NCBI GenBank assembly: GCA_029204225.1
Contig: CM055113.1
Coordinates: 2,979,194 to 3,043,193 of the forward strand
DNA from: Diphasiastrum complanatum
Taxonomy: Eukaryota; Streptophyta; Lycopodiopsida; Lycopodiales; Lycopodiaceae
Direction of reading: 5' to 3'
DNA length: 64,000 nucleotides
Position numbers and translations under genes: made by a program. Every line of letters starts with the position of its first letter. Positions within the stretch are counted from its first letter, which is position 1. The notes under the pieces are model-generated. The model saw only the letters and a program-made list of their open reading frames with translations. It ran no database searches and had not been told where the DNA came from. Below are positions 21,992 to 34,530 of the stretch, one piece after another.

Positions 21992-24900
21992 TGGTTCACT
22001 AGAAAGAGCAGTTTTGCTAAATGATATAGGTTAAGATAATACATAATTTTTAAAAAAAAAATGGGGTTGGAATGGAACATGTTTTGGAACACGTTCTATT
22101 TTGGAACGGGCAACTAAGTCCAACTTATGAAAGAGTACAAAAAAACTGTCCATGTTGTAGAGAGCCCATCCTAAACCTGAAGCCTGTACACCATGCATTC
22201 ATAATGCTTCAAATGCTTGAAAACCTCACCCCCCCCCCCCCTCCCCCCCCTTCCCCCTTCCCAGATTGCTAGATTCCACAAGCTATGATCATGCCTTCCC
22301 CTCCTCCTATTTTTGATCCTCGTAACATTTATCCCTCTAGTAATGTCGTTTGAAGAATGTTTGTTTATAGAGATTATGTAAGGAGATTGCTTTCTTCGGA
22401 TCATGTTATGTCTTTGAGAATGTTAACATGTTTAATAGATACAATCCTAAGAACCTACTTTTGGTTGCTCTATGCTCTCTATCAACTTAAAATTCTCTTA
22501 AGCTGTTTTTTAAAATCCAAATTTAATTTAAAATCTAAAATTTCTTCCTCTAGTAAAGATCTACTCATCACAAGTTTTACTTCATCCAATCTTAATAGAA
22601 TTAGTTTAAGGTCTATTCTTAGAAACTGGAAGTTATGCATGCTCTTCCTCCTTGTGTGAAGAAAGTTTGGAATCATCATGCCTTTAATTATGTTGATATT
22701 GGTTGGACTCTCTTACGAACGAAAACCTGTTTTTCCTTATGCGCTCTTGTTCTTGTAGTGACTCCATTCATTCTAAATTTTGTGATCCTTCTTTGGGTCA
22801 AGTTGTTACTGCAGATACATCGATCCTTCCCTCATCCCTAAAGACACTAGATTTTGTCATCCTCTTTCATGCTTGTTTGTTGAAATTGTTAAGAGTATTA
22901 GAAAGTTCATATATTGTTTTGAAGAATCTTCTTTAGTCCAAAGTTTGTTATCAGTATGGAAAGCTGAAAAAAGTATAATCTCTTTCATCTTCTAAATCTC
23001 ATACTTTTCATAGATGGTTCGTCAATCGCAATAATGTTGTCCAAGTATGTTACAGCTCTCTCTAGGGACAAGCTGAATCATAGCGTGATGTTGGCACCGA
23101 AACTTTGAGGGAGCCAACTGCTACTTGTAGTTGCCATCAAACCACGATATAAGTCCTAGGTTAAGTGAGAATCACCTTACAGCTTTGGAATGAATGACTT
23201 TTGGTCTGAATCTTTTGTCATGTGGTCATTCCATACATCAAGGGTGCCTCGCTTTTTCACCTCTTTCCTGTATAGGTGATAAACCCAAAGCACATTGCCC
23301 ATTATTTGAATTTAGCATCAAATGTGACTGACACCCTGGAAGTTTTGATAATGGCCAAAAGAAACCAGATTTGGTTGTTTATAAAGCTGATGCATGAGAA
23401 GTTTGCATAATAATTCTTCTTTTTGATGCATCCCAAGCTGCAGTTTCAAAATTTATGTGATTTTATGCCATTCTTATGGGAAGGAGTTTCCTTAAAAGTC
23501 CAATTTTTTGATGTGTTTTTTTTCCTGCTCCTGATAATACTTAATTTTTCTTGTTGAGCCTTGGCCTCGCAACATTTCTTTTCAAAGTTTTTCGCCAAGG
23601 AAGAATGGTTACTCACTATAAGACAAAGTTTGAAATGTAACATGCGGTGGATGGTTTATTTGTTTCATTTATCACCTTGTTAAATACTTCTTAGGAGTAG
23701 GTAGTAAGAAAAGAGCAAGCGAGTAGCTCTGCATTTTTGGCTTGAACCTTGAAAGAATCAGTCGATGTTGCATATGGCGACAAACTGTTATGCTAATTTA
23801 TCAAATAATAAGACAAAAAAGTATCAAGCATTCTCATTCTCATACTCTCTGCTTGGGTGGTTAGAAAGATTGATTTTCTAACTTAAATACACTTTCTTAA
23901 AAGGCGAATATAACTACCATTAAAATGTTACTAAATATTTCTACAAATATTAGGGGCTACTCTAGAACAAAGTTCAAAAAGTTTGCTTTCTTAGGCATTT
24001 CAATGTCCTCATTGTTTGATTATCTTTCTTGCGAAACAATCTTTCAAAAGATTTAGAAATAAACAACCTTTTCAAACAATAATCTCTAGCTTGGAGGCTA
24101 TTATTGGTACTCTGGTGGCTGAACTTGGTAACATGGAGCTTGCCACGGTGTCATAAAAATGCACATCGTTATTGTATTTTGGATGACAGGATTAGTTTGA
24201 TAAAATTACTTTGAAATCAAAACAGAACTGGCTTAAGCACAATAAAGAAGTTTTCAACGTTTGGTTGATGTTGCATCTTCATGGCTGCCATCAGTCGACA
24301 ACCAGTGGTACACGTCTAGCAACGAATCTTCTTTCAACCTACATGCCAAATACATGCCAAATTATAAACACGTGTCATGCGCATGACATCACATGAAAAA
24401 TAATAGACTGGAAATGATAATCATGAGAATCTTTTGTATCTAACTCTTACGTACTAGTTTGGAGGCTCTTAGGTGAACCTTCCACAAAGCTATTTGATGG
24501 ATAAGGACTATGTTCTCCCAATGTTATGAAGGGAATTAGTTTTGCAAAGGTCATTGGGCCCCTAGACTTATCCACAATTTGCGGTTTCAGGTAGGGTGCA
24601 ATCCTTGACAACTAGATGTGCTCAGGGCATAGAAGTCAATGAATGAAGCCATTTCATCGGGACATCGACCCAAGGACCAAGAAAGGCCCAATACATGTAG
24701 TTTTTGTCTCTCCTACTTCAAGAAACATTGTCCTAGAAGATGCTAATCTATTCTATAAATAACAATGAACGTTATGAAAACAATGCCTCCTAACAGACGA
24801 AGCTGGTGTTGATGGTTGTTTCATATGAATGACTATACCTGTTGCAAGATCCTTGAATTTGGAGTATGTGCAAACACATCAATAGGCTTTGATTGAGCTT

Positions 24901-25603
24901 CATAAATTGGATGTATATCCAAGCAACACAAAATTACACTTCATGTTGTCATGTTGTACTATGACCTATAAAATAGCTATTGGAAGATAAGGTAAGAACT
25001 CAACGCCACGTTGTCCATGAAAATAACATGAAAATAATCAAAGGCCCATGTGGTAGCTAGCAAGTGAAGGCAGTTAAGTAGTTGGTCTATGCATTTGTAG
25101 GATGTGGAAATGTCCATAATATCGGGGAGCCAAGTTCTCTTTTTTAGCAAAAGAAAAGATAATATGCTTTTCTAACTTGGACTTACCCTCAAGGTTATAA
25201 CCTCTAGAAAAAAAGGAGTGACGAGTACTCATCTACAAAAGTTCACGAAGCCATGCCACCTTGAAAAACTCTTCAGAATTAGAAGATTTTCCATCAACGT
25301 GCTCATTGGGAAAGATCCTAAACAACTCAAAACCACATTTAGTTAAAGTAGTATACAAAGGTTTACCTCTTTTCTAAGAAACTTAGAGCTATGCCTTTTC
25401 TAGCTTCTCGAACATGTTCTTGAAAACGTACAGTAGTAAAGTCATAAGTTTGGCCAACATGTAGCACCATACTACTATTTTGTATCCTATAATTGACATA
25501 GATACTAGGGCTAAGAGGCATAAATACAAGACTGATGGAAGTATTGATCAAAGGAAAGCTTGACTTTTCACTAGAAAATTTTCTCAGATCCTGAATATCG
25601 ACT
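21992..25603. other. No gene recognised; contains a C-rich run
   Basis: Short open frames on both strands without recognisable domains. Cytosine runs interrupted by T lie at about 22229-22260. No LTR end, primer site or terminal inverted repeat was found. Confidence 0.4.
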
Positions 25604-26835
25604 ATATTGAGACTTTCAGTTTGGTAGTTAAGCATTCTTCAATCAAAATTCTTCTATCGTATGTTGTACAATGCAACTTCTTAATAGGCAATCATGAACT
25701 CAAACAAACTTCAAAAGCTTTTTAAAACCAAGAGCTAAGTAAAGGAGAATATATGGGTGAAGTAGAAGCAAGTAATTAAGCTTGATAAGCAATAGATCAA
25801 GAAGTCAAACAAACTTCCAAAAAGAAAAAAAAAGCCAAATATGGACGGTACAAAAAGAACACATAGGAATAGGAAAAGGATAGAGAGTTGATAAAAAATA
25901 ATGATAAAAAAAACAAGAACCTTACCAACATGACATTGAGTAAGTTATGTTAGTTTTGATTAGTAGAATATTAGACTAGTTGTAGGGGCATGTGCACCCT
26001 CTCATGATATGCCAACAATAACATACAACTGCCCAATACTTGGACGGGGACTCATTAAGAATTTGCATGTCCGTTGAAGTGACATAAAAAATTTCTTTGT
26101 GAAATTAGAATATATCCAATTTTGCAAATTTAATTTGAGAAGTCACTGATGTCAAATGATTTTTAGAGGGGTTATTAGGGTGCATTTCTGAATTTATGAT
26201 GAGCAACTCCAATTATGATTATGGTAGTCGTGTGTTTTGATAGTTGGACTATGCTTTTTTTGTTAGCATTATTTGATTTTCTCACTTAGTTGGAATGCAT
26301 GACCATGATTTCGATTCTTTTTGGATCATGACTCTTTATATTGTTCCATCACTCTCCACTCTTGAATATAAGGAGCTAGCAATCAAAACTATAGTGGTGA
26401 TTCAATCTTGGCCCACTATGCATACGTGTAAGCTGAAGCACATACCCCATTTCATTGGAAGAAAATCTGAATTAACCACCCACCCCCACATTTGCATCAT
26501 TCTAGATACGGTGTGATTTGACTCATATTATTCAAGTTTGACTATTGCATCCATACCCTGTTGCATATTTGTGCTATTATGAAAAAGAGCATTTCTGGCT
26601 TCGTTCAAAGGTGGGCATGATTGTATGAACTTTAGGAACATGTGGGGGGGTAGAGGGAAAAAAATTCAATGCAAAGTTTCAAAAGAAATCGACAAAACAT
26701 GGAATGGTAAATGGCCAACAAGGCCTAATCTAATATTCCATGGCATGGACAATACGGCTAATATTGAAGAAACACTCAACACAAAAGAGACATGGACGTT
26801 GAGCATGGGTTGCTTGATTTAAGATTCTAGAGGAG

Positions 26836-27254
26836 ATTAAGGTGACTACATACAAGTGAAGTATATCAATGCTATATGTTTACAATATTTTGTTCTTGTT
26901 GATAAAGAATTGTTGTAATAGCATGAGTTCCATTAAGATAGTTTATATTGTTATCATGAATGATGCAATATAAGCTTGGCCTCCTTGGAACATAGAAGGG
27001 CAGCATATACTCTTGATGACTAGCACACATCAATTGAGTTAGGAATCAACCTCTGAAAATCATGATGTAGAACTACATCACTCAAGGAAATCTAATGGAA
27101 CACATGGACCTTGAGTTGGTTCACTAGAACACCACCCCTAAATCTTGAAGCATAGGTGAACTTAGTTATCATCATTGTTAATAGATAAAGGGTCTACGGC
27201 CTTTGGGAGTTGGTGTTGAAACATCTCGTTCAGGGTTGTCCTATCTCTAGCAGA
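26836..27254 (-). repeat. Copia LTR-like fragment (solo)
   Basis: Matches most of the LTR at 9333-9753 and ends at the same CTATCTCTAGCA context. The primer-side terminus (TGTGAAAATTCACA) is missing, and there is no internal region beside it. It lies at the point where the right arm was entered by a different copia element. Confidence 0.7.
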
Positions 27255-29032
27255 TGTGTCTCATACTTCTAAGTATAAGACAATATCAACTCCATCTTTC
27301 AAAATTTCATTTGGGTTACACCATTGCCTCATCTTGATGGGTTTGTTTTGCTGGCCTCATGGTGCAAGTAACCATTCATGTAGACATATAGGATAATGGC
27401 TAGCTAATCTCCTTGTATCATCTGCATTCTCTTTGATAAGGATAGAGGCTTTTTCTAAGTTGTCACAGGTTTCCTTATAGGCATCAAGAGATCCAAGAAT
27501 GAAAGGCCAACTAAACTGGAAATGAGCTCAAAAGTATGGTAATTTAACAAGATTTCAGGAATTGGTAGTTATGATAGTTAGGAGTCGAGCCTTGCTATGC
27601 AATTTCCATTTGATTTTTGTGAGATTTCTTGAAAGTTTTTTACTTGTGCGAAAAGAAAAAAATCAACACTTTAATGACCCTGCAACACATACTTCAAGAC
27701 ATCATGTCATGATCAAGATCTTTTTCTCTCTTTACTAAAGTCTGCTTCAAGGCTTTTAAATACAATTCGAACATAACTTCTGATGCTTAGCTAACTATAA
27801 ATTTTAGGGTCACTCATTATATGCTTGGAAACAACAAAACATGGCTGGAAGATTCTTTGAAATTGAGAGATTAAATACATGTTTGTAGTAGGTGTGAAAT
27901 AAAAATATTGAACCATGATTCTTGTAAGGAGTTAAATTACACATATAGAGGAATTCAAATTTATAATACCATGCCACCAATGTAAAGAAAAATGTGACTG
28001 AAATGCAAAAGTACTTTTTTATCAACAGATAAACTCTAAAATTGTACAAAACAACTAGAGCATATCTCATAACCTAGCTTAAATTCAATCTCAAGACTTG
28101 CTTATTTCAAATTGTGCACGAATTCTATCATCAACATGATCTGCAATTGAAAAACAAAATAGGACTAGTCACATTGAGATGAAGGATAAATAAACACATA
28201 CAGGAAGATAGGTCAAGGCATCGATGGTTGAAAAGTTAAACCATATGTGAAACAATAAGCAAAAGACAATCATTTGATAGTGTTGGCTAATGACAAAAAC
28301 AACTTTTTAAGTTCATACAGAAATCTTAATATTAAAATCGACATTAAGTAAATCTGTGATATGTCTATCGTACTTGTCAATCTTTATTGAGTGACATAGT
28401 TAAATCAAATCTAGTCAATCAGCTACGCTTCCACAGATGAAGTCAATCTTTATTTAGTGACTAGTTGATTTAAATATGATGAAGCAGCTCTGTTTCCACA
28501 AATGAAATGACAACAAATCAGATAACTGAAACTTTGGTGTTTTTGCCTTTCCTAACCTGAAAACTCATCACAGCTGGCACAGAGTCATGGTTTTTAATCT
28601 TATTTATGTGGTTGTAAAACATGTAATATATATCTATATCTTGGATGTAGATGACAATAAGTAGCCAACACTGATTAAGGCAACAGTATGTTATTTGCTA
28701 CTGCTTTTATGATACTGGGATGCTCCATCTACCTGATCCCGATGCTCGGTTCCAGCTTTCCCAGTCCTGAGCACTAACTGAAGTAGCCAATTTACTCTTT
28801 CTCATACCCATGCTAGCGCTCCCCTTCATTTTTCTCCTTGTACTCAGACAAGCTTCTATTTGTTAGATCCACCAGTTCATTTTTCCTGGCTGCGGAGGAT
28901 TGCCTTTTCATTTCTACCTCATAGTTGAAAACAGTGGAGTCCACAATAAAGCGTCCACAAACCAAGCAAATAACAAACAAAGCTGTGATTCAAGACCCTA
29001 ATCAATTTTGAATCGCCCAAGAATGGCCCTAG

Positions 29033-29215
29033 ATGCAGGCAAGGCAGATCACCTGCAGCCAACAGGTTGTGAAAACAATCTGCATCTTTCTTTCTGCTCT
29101 CCGTAACCCAGATTTCTTGCTTCCAAAGTGCGTAGTGCCCACTTTCATCCTGGGAATCTGCTTCCTCATCAACGTATCTTCCTCCAGTCGGAGTCTAGAA
29201 ACCTTGATTCCTTAA
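29033..29215 (+). other. 60-codon ORF shared by repeat copies A and B
   Basis: Starts MQARQITCSQQVVKTI and is about 75-80% identical to the ORF at 3701-3519. In the right arm (near 34900-35050) an indel after the start breaks it. No domain or hydrophobic signal suggests a product; conservation simply follows the DNA repeat. Confidence 0.3.
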
Positions 29216-29673
29216 ACTTTGGTAGTTGTTCACTTTGTTGTTGTAGGCACTCCCCAGTCGCTCTGGCCCTGTATCCCCGGTAGTTATTGGGCTCTTCTGC
29301 ACAACTGGTCCAATCCAAACCGGCAGTGCAGTGCTAATAAACCCTTTCGCCTTGCCTAAATCATGTGTGATGTTGTGCCTAAATCTGCTATCGCAGCTAA
29401 TCAAATCCTGTTGCAACATTAAATAAAACGATGGATAGCAAATACAACCAAATGTGCTTTTGAGGTCCAATGGAGTCGTCAAGCTGCAACAAGCTGGTTT
29501 AGAAGCTGTGGTACAATCACTTTCTGGCCTCCTGCGTCTGTCTCAACTTTTCCCGACTGTGGAATGTTACTCAGATGTGTCATTTTGTGATTCAACGTGA
29601 ACAAGAATAAAAAAGCTTTGTTTCACCTTCCTTTCGCTGTAGCCATTGTGGGTGGTGTCGCGATGCAATTTGC

Positions 29674-30652
29674 TTAACATTCTTTCGCACTCGAAATTGT
29701 AGATTGCTTCCTCCTGATCATCCAGGTCTGATCGCTCCATAGAATTGCTGGATTGGGTATTGCTTCACAAAGTGGTTTTAAGAACATAATCTCGTACTCC
29801 AGATGTCCCCTCCTTTCATCGGTGCATGATCTAAAAGTGAAACCACCTGGAAGAACAAAATTTGAAGGATTCTGAATTATTTCTCCTGTAACGTGGCTTT
29901 CCTGATGAGTAGTTATTTTTGTGGACAAACTGCCACTGACATCTGCAACACTCGGAAGTCTGACAGCCCCACCCAATAGTCCTCCATTTTCCATTGTTTT
30001 TTTACCTTGACGTGAGGAGCTGACAATTTCGCTTTCCTTGCCTATCTCAGCGAGAGGGACCGTTCCCTTGAAATCTTTGAACAAGCCGTATTCAGGTTCA
30101 TCATCAAGAGATGATGGATTGATTTGTTCCGTGGTGCTCATACAGATTTTCAAGTGGTCATGCAGCCAGCCAAACTCATCACTCGGAGTAGATTTTGGCT
30201 GGGCCCTTATAGTGATCTTTCGATCATCCTTTGACTTCTTATCTAACTCAAACTTTATCTTTGAAAAGAACAGAGCATCATTTTGCAAATCTCGTGGAAA
30301 GGCTGGCGCCTTATCCTTATAATTAAAGTGTTCAACTCCTTTCTTAAATACCAATGTCACAGTCCCATTCAATTTTTTATGATCATTAGCTTTTCTAGGT
30401 TGATTGTGCTTTTTATCTTTATTCCCATTGTCACCCTCATTGTTGCTGTCACTGTAATCATCATCATCTCCAAGAGCTTTTTCGGACCGACCAGATGAAA
30501 TTGCAGCATTAGATTGAGAGCTACACTCACCCAAATGGCTACTAGAAGAATTATTATTCTCACCTCTTGAGTCTCATTTGTCGGAGTTGTTGTTGGATAA
30601 ATAAGAGCTTTCAATTTTTTCAACACATTCATTTATTTTTTTGAGTAAAAAA
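29674..30652 (-). pseudogene. Unrecognised gene of the inverted repeat, left-arm copy
   Basis: From 30652 the minus strand reads FLLKKINECVEKIESSYLSN, a single TGA, then DSRGENNNSSSSHLGE and continues open to 29674 (about 320 codons in all). A Ser/Asn/Asp-rich region with KDKKHNQPRKAND is followed by an ordered part (NGTVTLVFKKGVEHFNYKD, LFFSKIKFELDKK, EPEYGLFKDFKG). The upstream exon part with VTPLLWE, present in the right-arm copy, is cut off by the repeat boundary. I do not recognise the family. The preserved length makes real coding ancestry likely. Confidence 0.5.
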
Positions 30653-33600
30653 TGTCAAGCATGTAAATGATTTCAATCATTACAAGTGACTGTCCTAGCA
30701 GCAGTTCGGAGCTCCAAAAAATCTCGTTTCTTTCGTTTTCAAATCGTCTTTCAATAAAATTTAATGTGTCAAAACTTTTCATATTTTCACAACTTCTCCC
30801 TCTCCTTTTGAAAATTTTAATTTTTTAAAAAAGAAATAGGGTTTTTCTGAGTCAATTGACAAAGGCTTGATTCTGAATCCCATTCAAATCTCCTCGATTT
30901 GAATTGCCTGGAAACTATGCAGCAAGAGCATCTAAAATAAATGCTCCTGTTACATCAATCTGTTTAAAGCAATCATCCGACTGATTCAGAATCGGATTGG
31001 TTTAGAAGCAACCAAGGCTGCACGAAAAATTACTACAAACCCTAAATATAACAAGACAATCTCTACTGAGCATTAACATTGAAAACTTGGCGACTCGTTT
31101 GTTGTTGATCTTGCGTTTTGGAAAATTGATGAGCCGTCTAGCTATTTACAAAACCAAAAGAGTGATTGAAATGAACACACACCATAATGAAAAACCAGAA
31201 GCAATGAATGAACTAAACACGACACATCATACATACGAACCAAAGCATCAACGTTTCCAACGTAAGCAGTAGCATCCTGGTTGCGCTCTGGAGCGTGTTG
31301 CCCCAATAATAATTAGGGGTAATGCGTGTTGTCATCTATCTATCTTAAAGTTGCCTATACTACGGTAGGCCTGACTGACCGATTGATTGATTAGCGCCTA
31401 CATACGAAGATTGAAAAAAACGACAAATAATCTACAGTGAACTGAAAACAGATGCAAATTAGGAGGCAAAACATACAATATGTTCAATCGATTCCCTGCC
31501 AATTCATAGCTCCATCACCATTGATCTCTTGGTTCATTTGTTTATCAAAGCGCTGCTGTGAGCAGAAACATCATGACCTAGCGTTGAAATCTGGCTGACC
31601 CTTCACATGTTCTGGTGTGGTATTGAAGCTGTCGGGTTCGCTGCAGAGAGTCTCCGGGCGTCGAGACGACATCTCCAGCTCTTGCAGCTCTCTCTAACTA
31701 ATTACACTCAAAATTCCGGCTTCTGCTAGGATTTTCCAAACAAAGGCATCCCACATTGTATTCCCAATCTAAGTCAGAGCTATAAGATTCAGTTTACGAC
31801 CTCCTAAAGAACAATACGAAAACAAGCTCTGCAGATTGTATTGCTGAGGCAAATGTAAACTCGGAGGATAACAGACAACAACGTCTCACAAGCATTCGCA
31901 CCATACACCACACACGAATCACAAAATCAGAGCTGCACACTATCTATTATAGAATAATCAAAAACAGTACAATTGCTGTAGATGCCAATGATCGTAAACC
32001 ATAAAAGATACTAAGCTATAGAAGCCATTGTAACATATGCTATGGCGCTCTCCAACACATATGCTATGAACTAGCCTTTACCGGCTGCAGCATGCAGCCT
32101 TCATGCATTGAGCGCCCTGCGGCGAGGTGGGTTGAAGGTTGCCTGGTAGACAATAGCGGGCCTGCTCACGTCCCGCTACCGGATGTAATTGGCCCTTCAA
32201 CCCTTCGATTGTGCGCTATGGCTCTGAACATGTGGTCAAAGCTTGACATTGCAAGAGCCTAAGGCTACAACGGTAGTATTGTCAGTTCCTTCTCCGTCCC
32301 ACCAAGCCCTTCATTATGTTTCCCTCCCATCACCAACTCATCTGTCCAAATATGGTTCCACCACCAACTTGATGATGAGTCTGCCCCCTTTGGAGACTGA
32401 TAACCCAAGGTTTGTACAACCTACCAATCGAAGACTCACCTCCTCTTATCAAGGAAAGAGTGTCGATAAGACTGGGACTTCGACTGGGAGAAGAACAGTG
32501 GAAACACCCAGCAGCAAAATGGAGGATACAGAGAGTGCCAAGACAATTGATGTATATCTAGCAAGACCTCCCAGAAAACTAGTACCTGCCAAGAAGCCAG
32601 AAGTAAATCAGTCCATGACAGATACAAGTGACAAAAAGGAGAAAAAGAGACACAAGGGACGCACTCAAGCATGCAAGGTTGTGAAGCTTAATACATGAAA
32701 TCTTTTCCAGATTTTTCTTGTATATACTTGTGTGATGCTGAGCTTTTATATGTGATGATGCTTATTCTATGGTTGCTGAAATATATTTTGAATCAACATT
32801 TGATTCGGAAATATCAAGTGAAAGTCATCTATTCAACAAATGAATATCTTCACACTTGATCTAACAAAGATCCTCGACACGAAAACATTCTTTTCTAAGG
32901 AATGAATAACTCTCGAAACGCTCATGGAACGCTTTTCCTTCGGTCTGATAGAGGAAGATTGTTGTTTTGAATTCATTACCACTACACACCCACAACAAAA
33001 GTAATACTGGTTACTTATAAAATGTCTGTTGACAACCAAATTTTCATTTGAGTCTATTTCATTCAAAATAAGTCAATTCTGTATCAATTAAACAACTTTT
33101 AAGAGCTATCTCCTTGGGGAACGACATAAATATAGCAATTCTATGTTGGTAAATTATGATACATCACATATCTATCCCATGACTAGTTTGCTCCGAGAAG
33201 ATATGCCAACATAGCCACCTATCTTTCGACACTTACAATACCATAATCCATGTCCCATCAAGAAAAGAGGAAACTACGCTTACAAGCCTTGAGATTCTCA
33301 TTAATAGGGGGTGTCCTATACATACGAGGGATAGAAGGACTGTATAGACGATGTATCACACCCGAAGAGGTTGGTTTTGTATAAGAAGAATGCCATGATT
33401 CAGCCTGTGGAGGCCATTTCGCGGGACAACTAACAGCACAGAAGGTCCTCGGGGCCGGATACTAGTGGCCTAACTACTAAGATTTCCTTCCTCGTTGTGG
33501 TCTGGTCTATTGTTTCTAACTCAATGAAGTTTACGGGTGCTCGATCATCCTCTAAGAGTGCTTTTACAAGTTTGAGAACCAATGGGAAAAAGCGTTATTG

Positions 33601-33775
33601 GTACAAGCATGGAAGGAGGACAATATATATGATGATTTGCTTGTCATATTTTTCAAGAGAGTTCGGTGTGAGATTTAAGAGATCCGATGAAACCAATATA
33701 ACAGTTTCTCTCAATACATGTGATTTTGAAGTTTGCATGATTGAAGTCACTCCACTTTTGTGGGAGGTTGGCAAA
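30653..33775. other. Spacer between inverted repeat arms
   Basis: 3.1 kb unique within the window. It holds the two ORFs listed separately; the rest shows no LTR, RNA gene or recognisable coding segment. Confidence 0.6.
32243..32698 (+). CDS. Hypothetical protein, probable terminal exon
   Basis: A 151-codon ORF I do not recognise. The composition is that of a disordered, basic protein C-terminus: Pro/Ser-rich first half (SVPSPSHQALHYVSLPSPTH), then KTIDVYLARPPRKLVPAKKP and a lysine cluster DKKEKKRHKGRTQACK before the stop. A possible splice acceptor (ATTGCAG-like TTGCAAG) lies just before the start, so it may be the last exon of a longer gene. The first part lacks an upstream exon I can identify. 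Confidence 0.35.
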   Translation: MTLQEPKATTVVLSVPSPSHQALHYVSLPSPTHLSKYGSTTNLMMSLPPLETDNPRFVQPTNRRLTSSYQGKSVDKTGTSTGRRTVETPSSKMEDTESAKTIDVYLARPPRKLVPAKKPEVNQSMTDTSDKKEKKRHKGRTQACKVVKLNT

Positions 33776-34530
33776 CATTTTTTACTCAAAAAAATAAATG
33801 AATTTGCTGAAAAATTGAAGGCTCTTATTGATCCAACAACAACTCCAATAAAGATTCTAATAAGGGAGATCACTCACTAGGTGAGAACAATAATTCTTCT
33901 AGTAGCCATTTGGGTGAGTATAGCTCTCAATCTAGTGCTGCAATTTCATTTGGTCGGTCCAAAAAAGCTCCTGAAAATGATGGTGATTATAGTGGTAGGG
34001 ATGATGAGGGTGGCAATGGGGATAAAGATAAAAAGCACTATCCAACTAAAAATGCTAATGATGATAAAAGATTGAATCGCACTGTGATAGTGGTATTTAA
34101 GAAAGGAGTCGGACAATTTAATTGTAATGATAGGCGCCAGCCTGTTCACGAGATTTGCAAAACGATGCTCTGTTCTTTCCAAAATAAAATTTTAGTTTGA
34201 TAAGAAGTTAAAGAATGATCGAAAGATCACTATAAGGAAGAAGAGTGCAACTCGAGCTCTCCGAGTGATGATTTGGGTGGCTGCATGTTGAGAATTTGTA
34301 TGAGCAGCAGGGAACAAATCAATCCTGCATCTCTTGATGGTGAATCTAAATACGGCTTGTTCAAAGATTTCGAGGGAACCCCTCTCGCCGTGATAGGCAA
34401 GGAAAGCGAAACTGTCAGCAACCTACAATTTCGAGTGCGAAAGAATGCTAAGCAAATTGCATCGCGACACCAGCCACAATGGCTTTTTATTCTCGTTCAC
34501 TTTGAATCACAAAATGACACATCTGAGTAA
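33497..34530 (+). pseudogene. Unrecognised gene of the inverted repeat, right-arm copy
   Basis: The frame at 33497-33880 includes FEVCMIEVTPLLWEVGKHF and LLKKINEFAEKLKALIDPTT, part of which is outside the repeat arm. Coding continues in a shifted frame at 33865-34200 (NNNSSSSHLGEYSSQSS, KKGVGQFN) and again at 34273-34530 (ESKYGLFKDFEGTPLAVIGK). At least two frameshifts separate it from the longer left-arm copy. With the fragment at 15547 this makes three relatives. Possibly a host gene carried along with the repeat; function unknown. Confidence 0.5.

Larger units (their letters stand above)
25604..30652 (-). repeat. Inverted repeat, left arm (repeat copy B)
   Basis: The complement of this arm matches 33776-37087 and 42236-42735. 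Outer similarity stops at CTGAAAGTCTCAATAT (25604 and 42735). Inner similarity stops at TTTTTTACTCAAAAAAATAAATG (about 30652 and 33776). About 1.1 kb at 26100-27255 is not shared with the right arm and includes a copia LTR-like piece. Some stretches (27340-27700 against 36720-37070) are nearly identical, others are clearly diverged. Confidence 0.85.
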
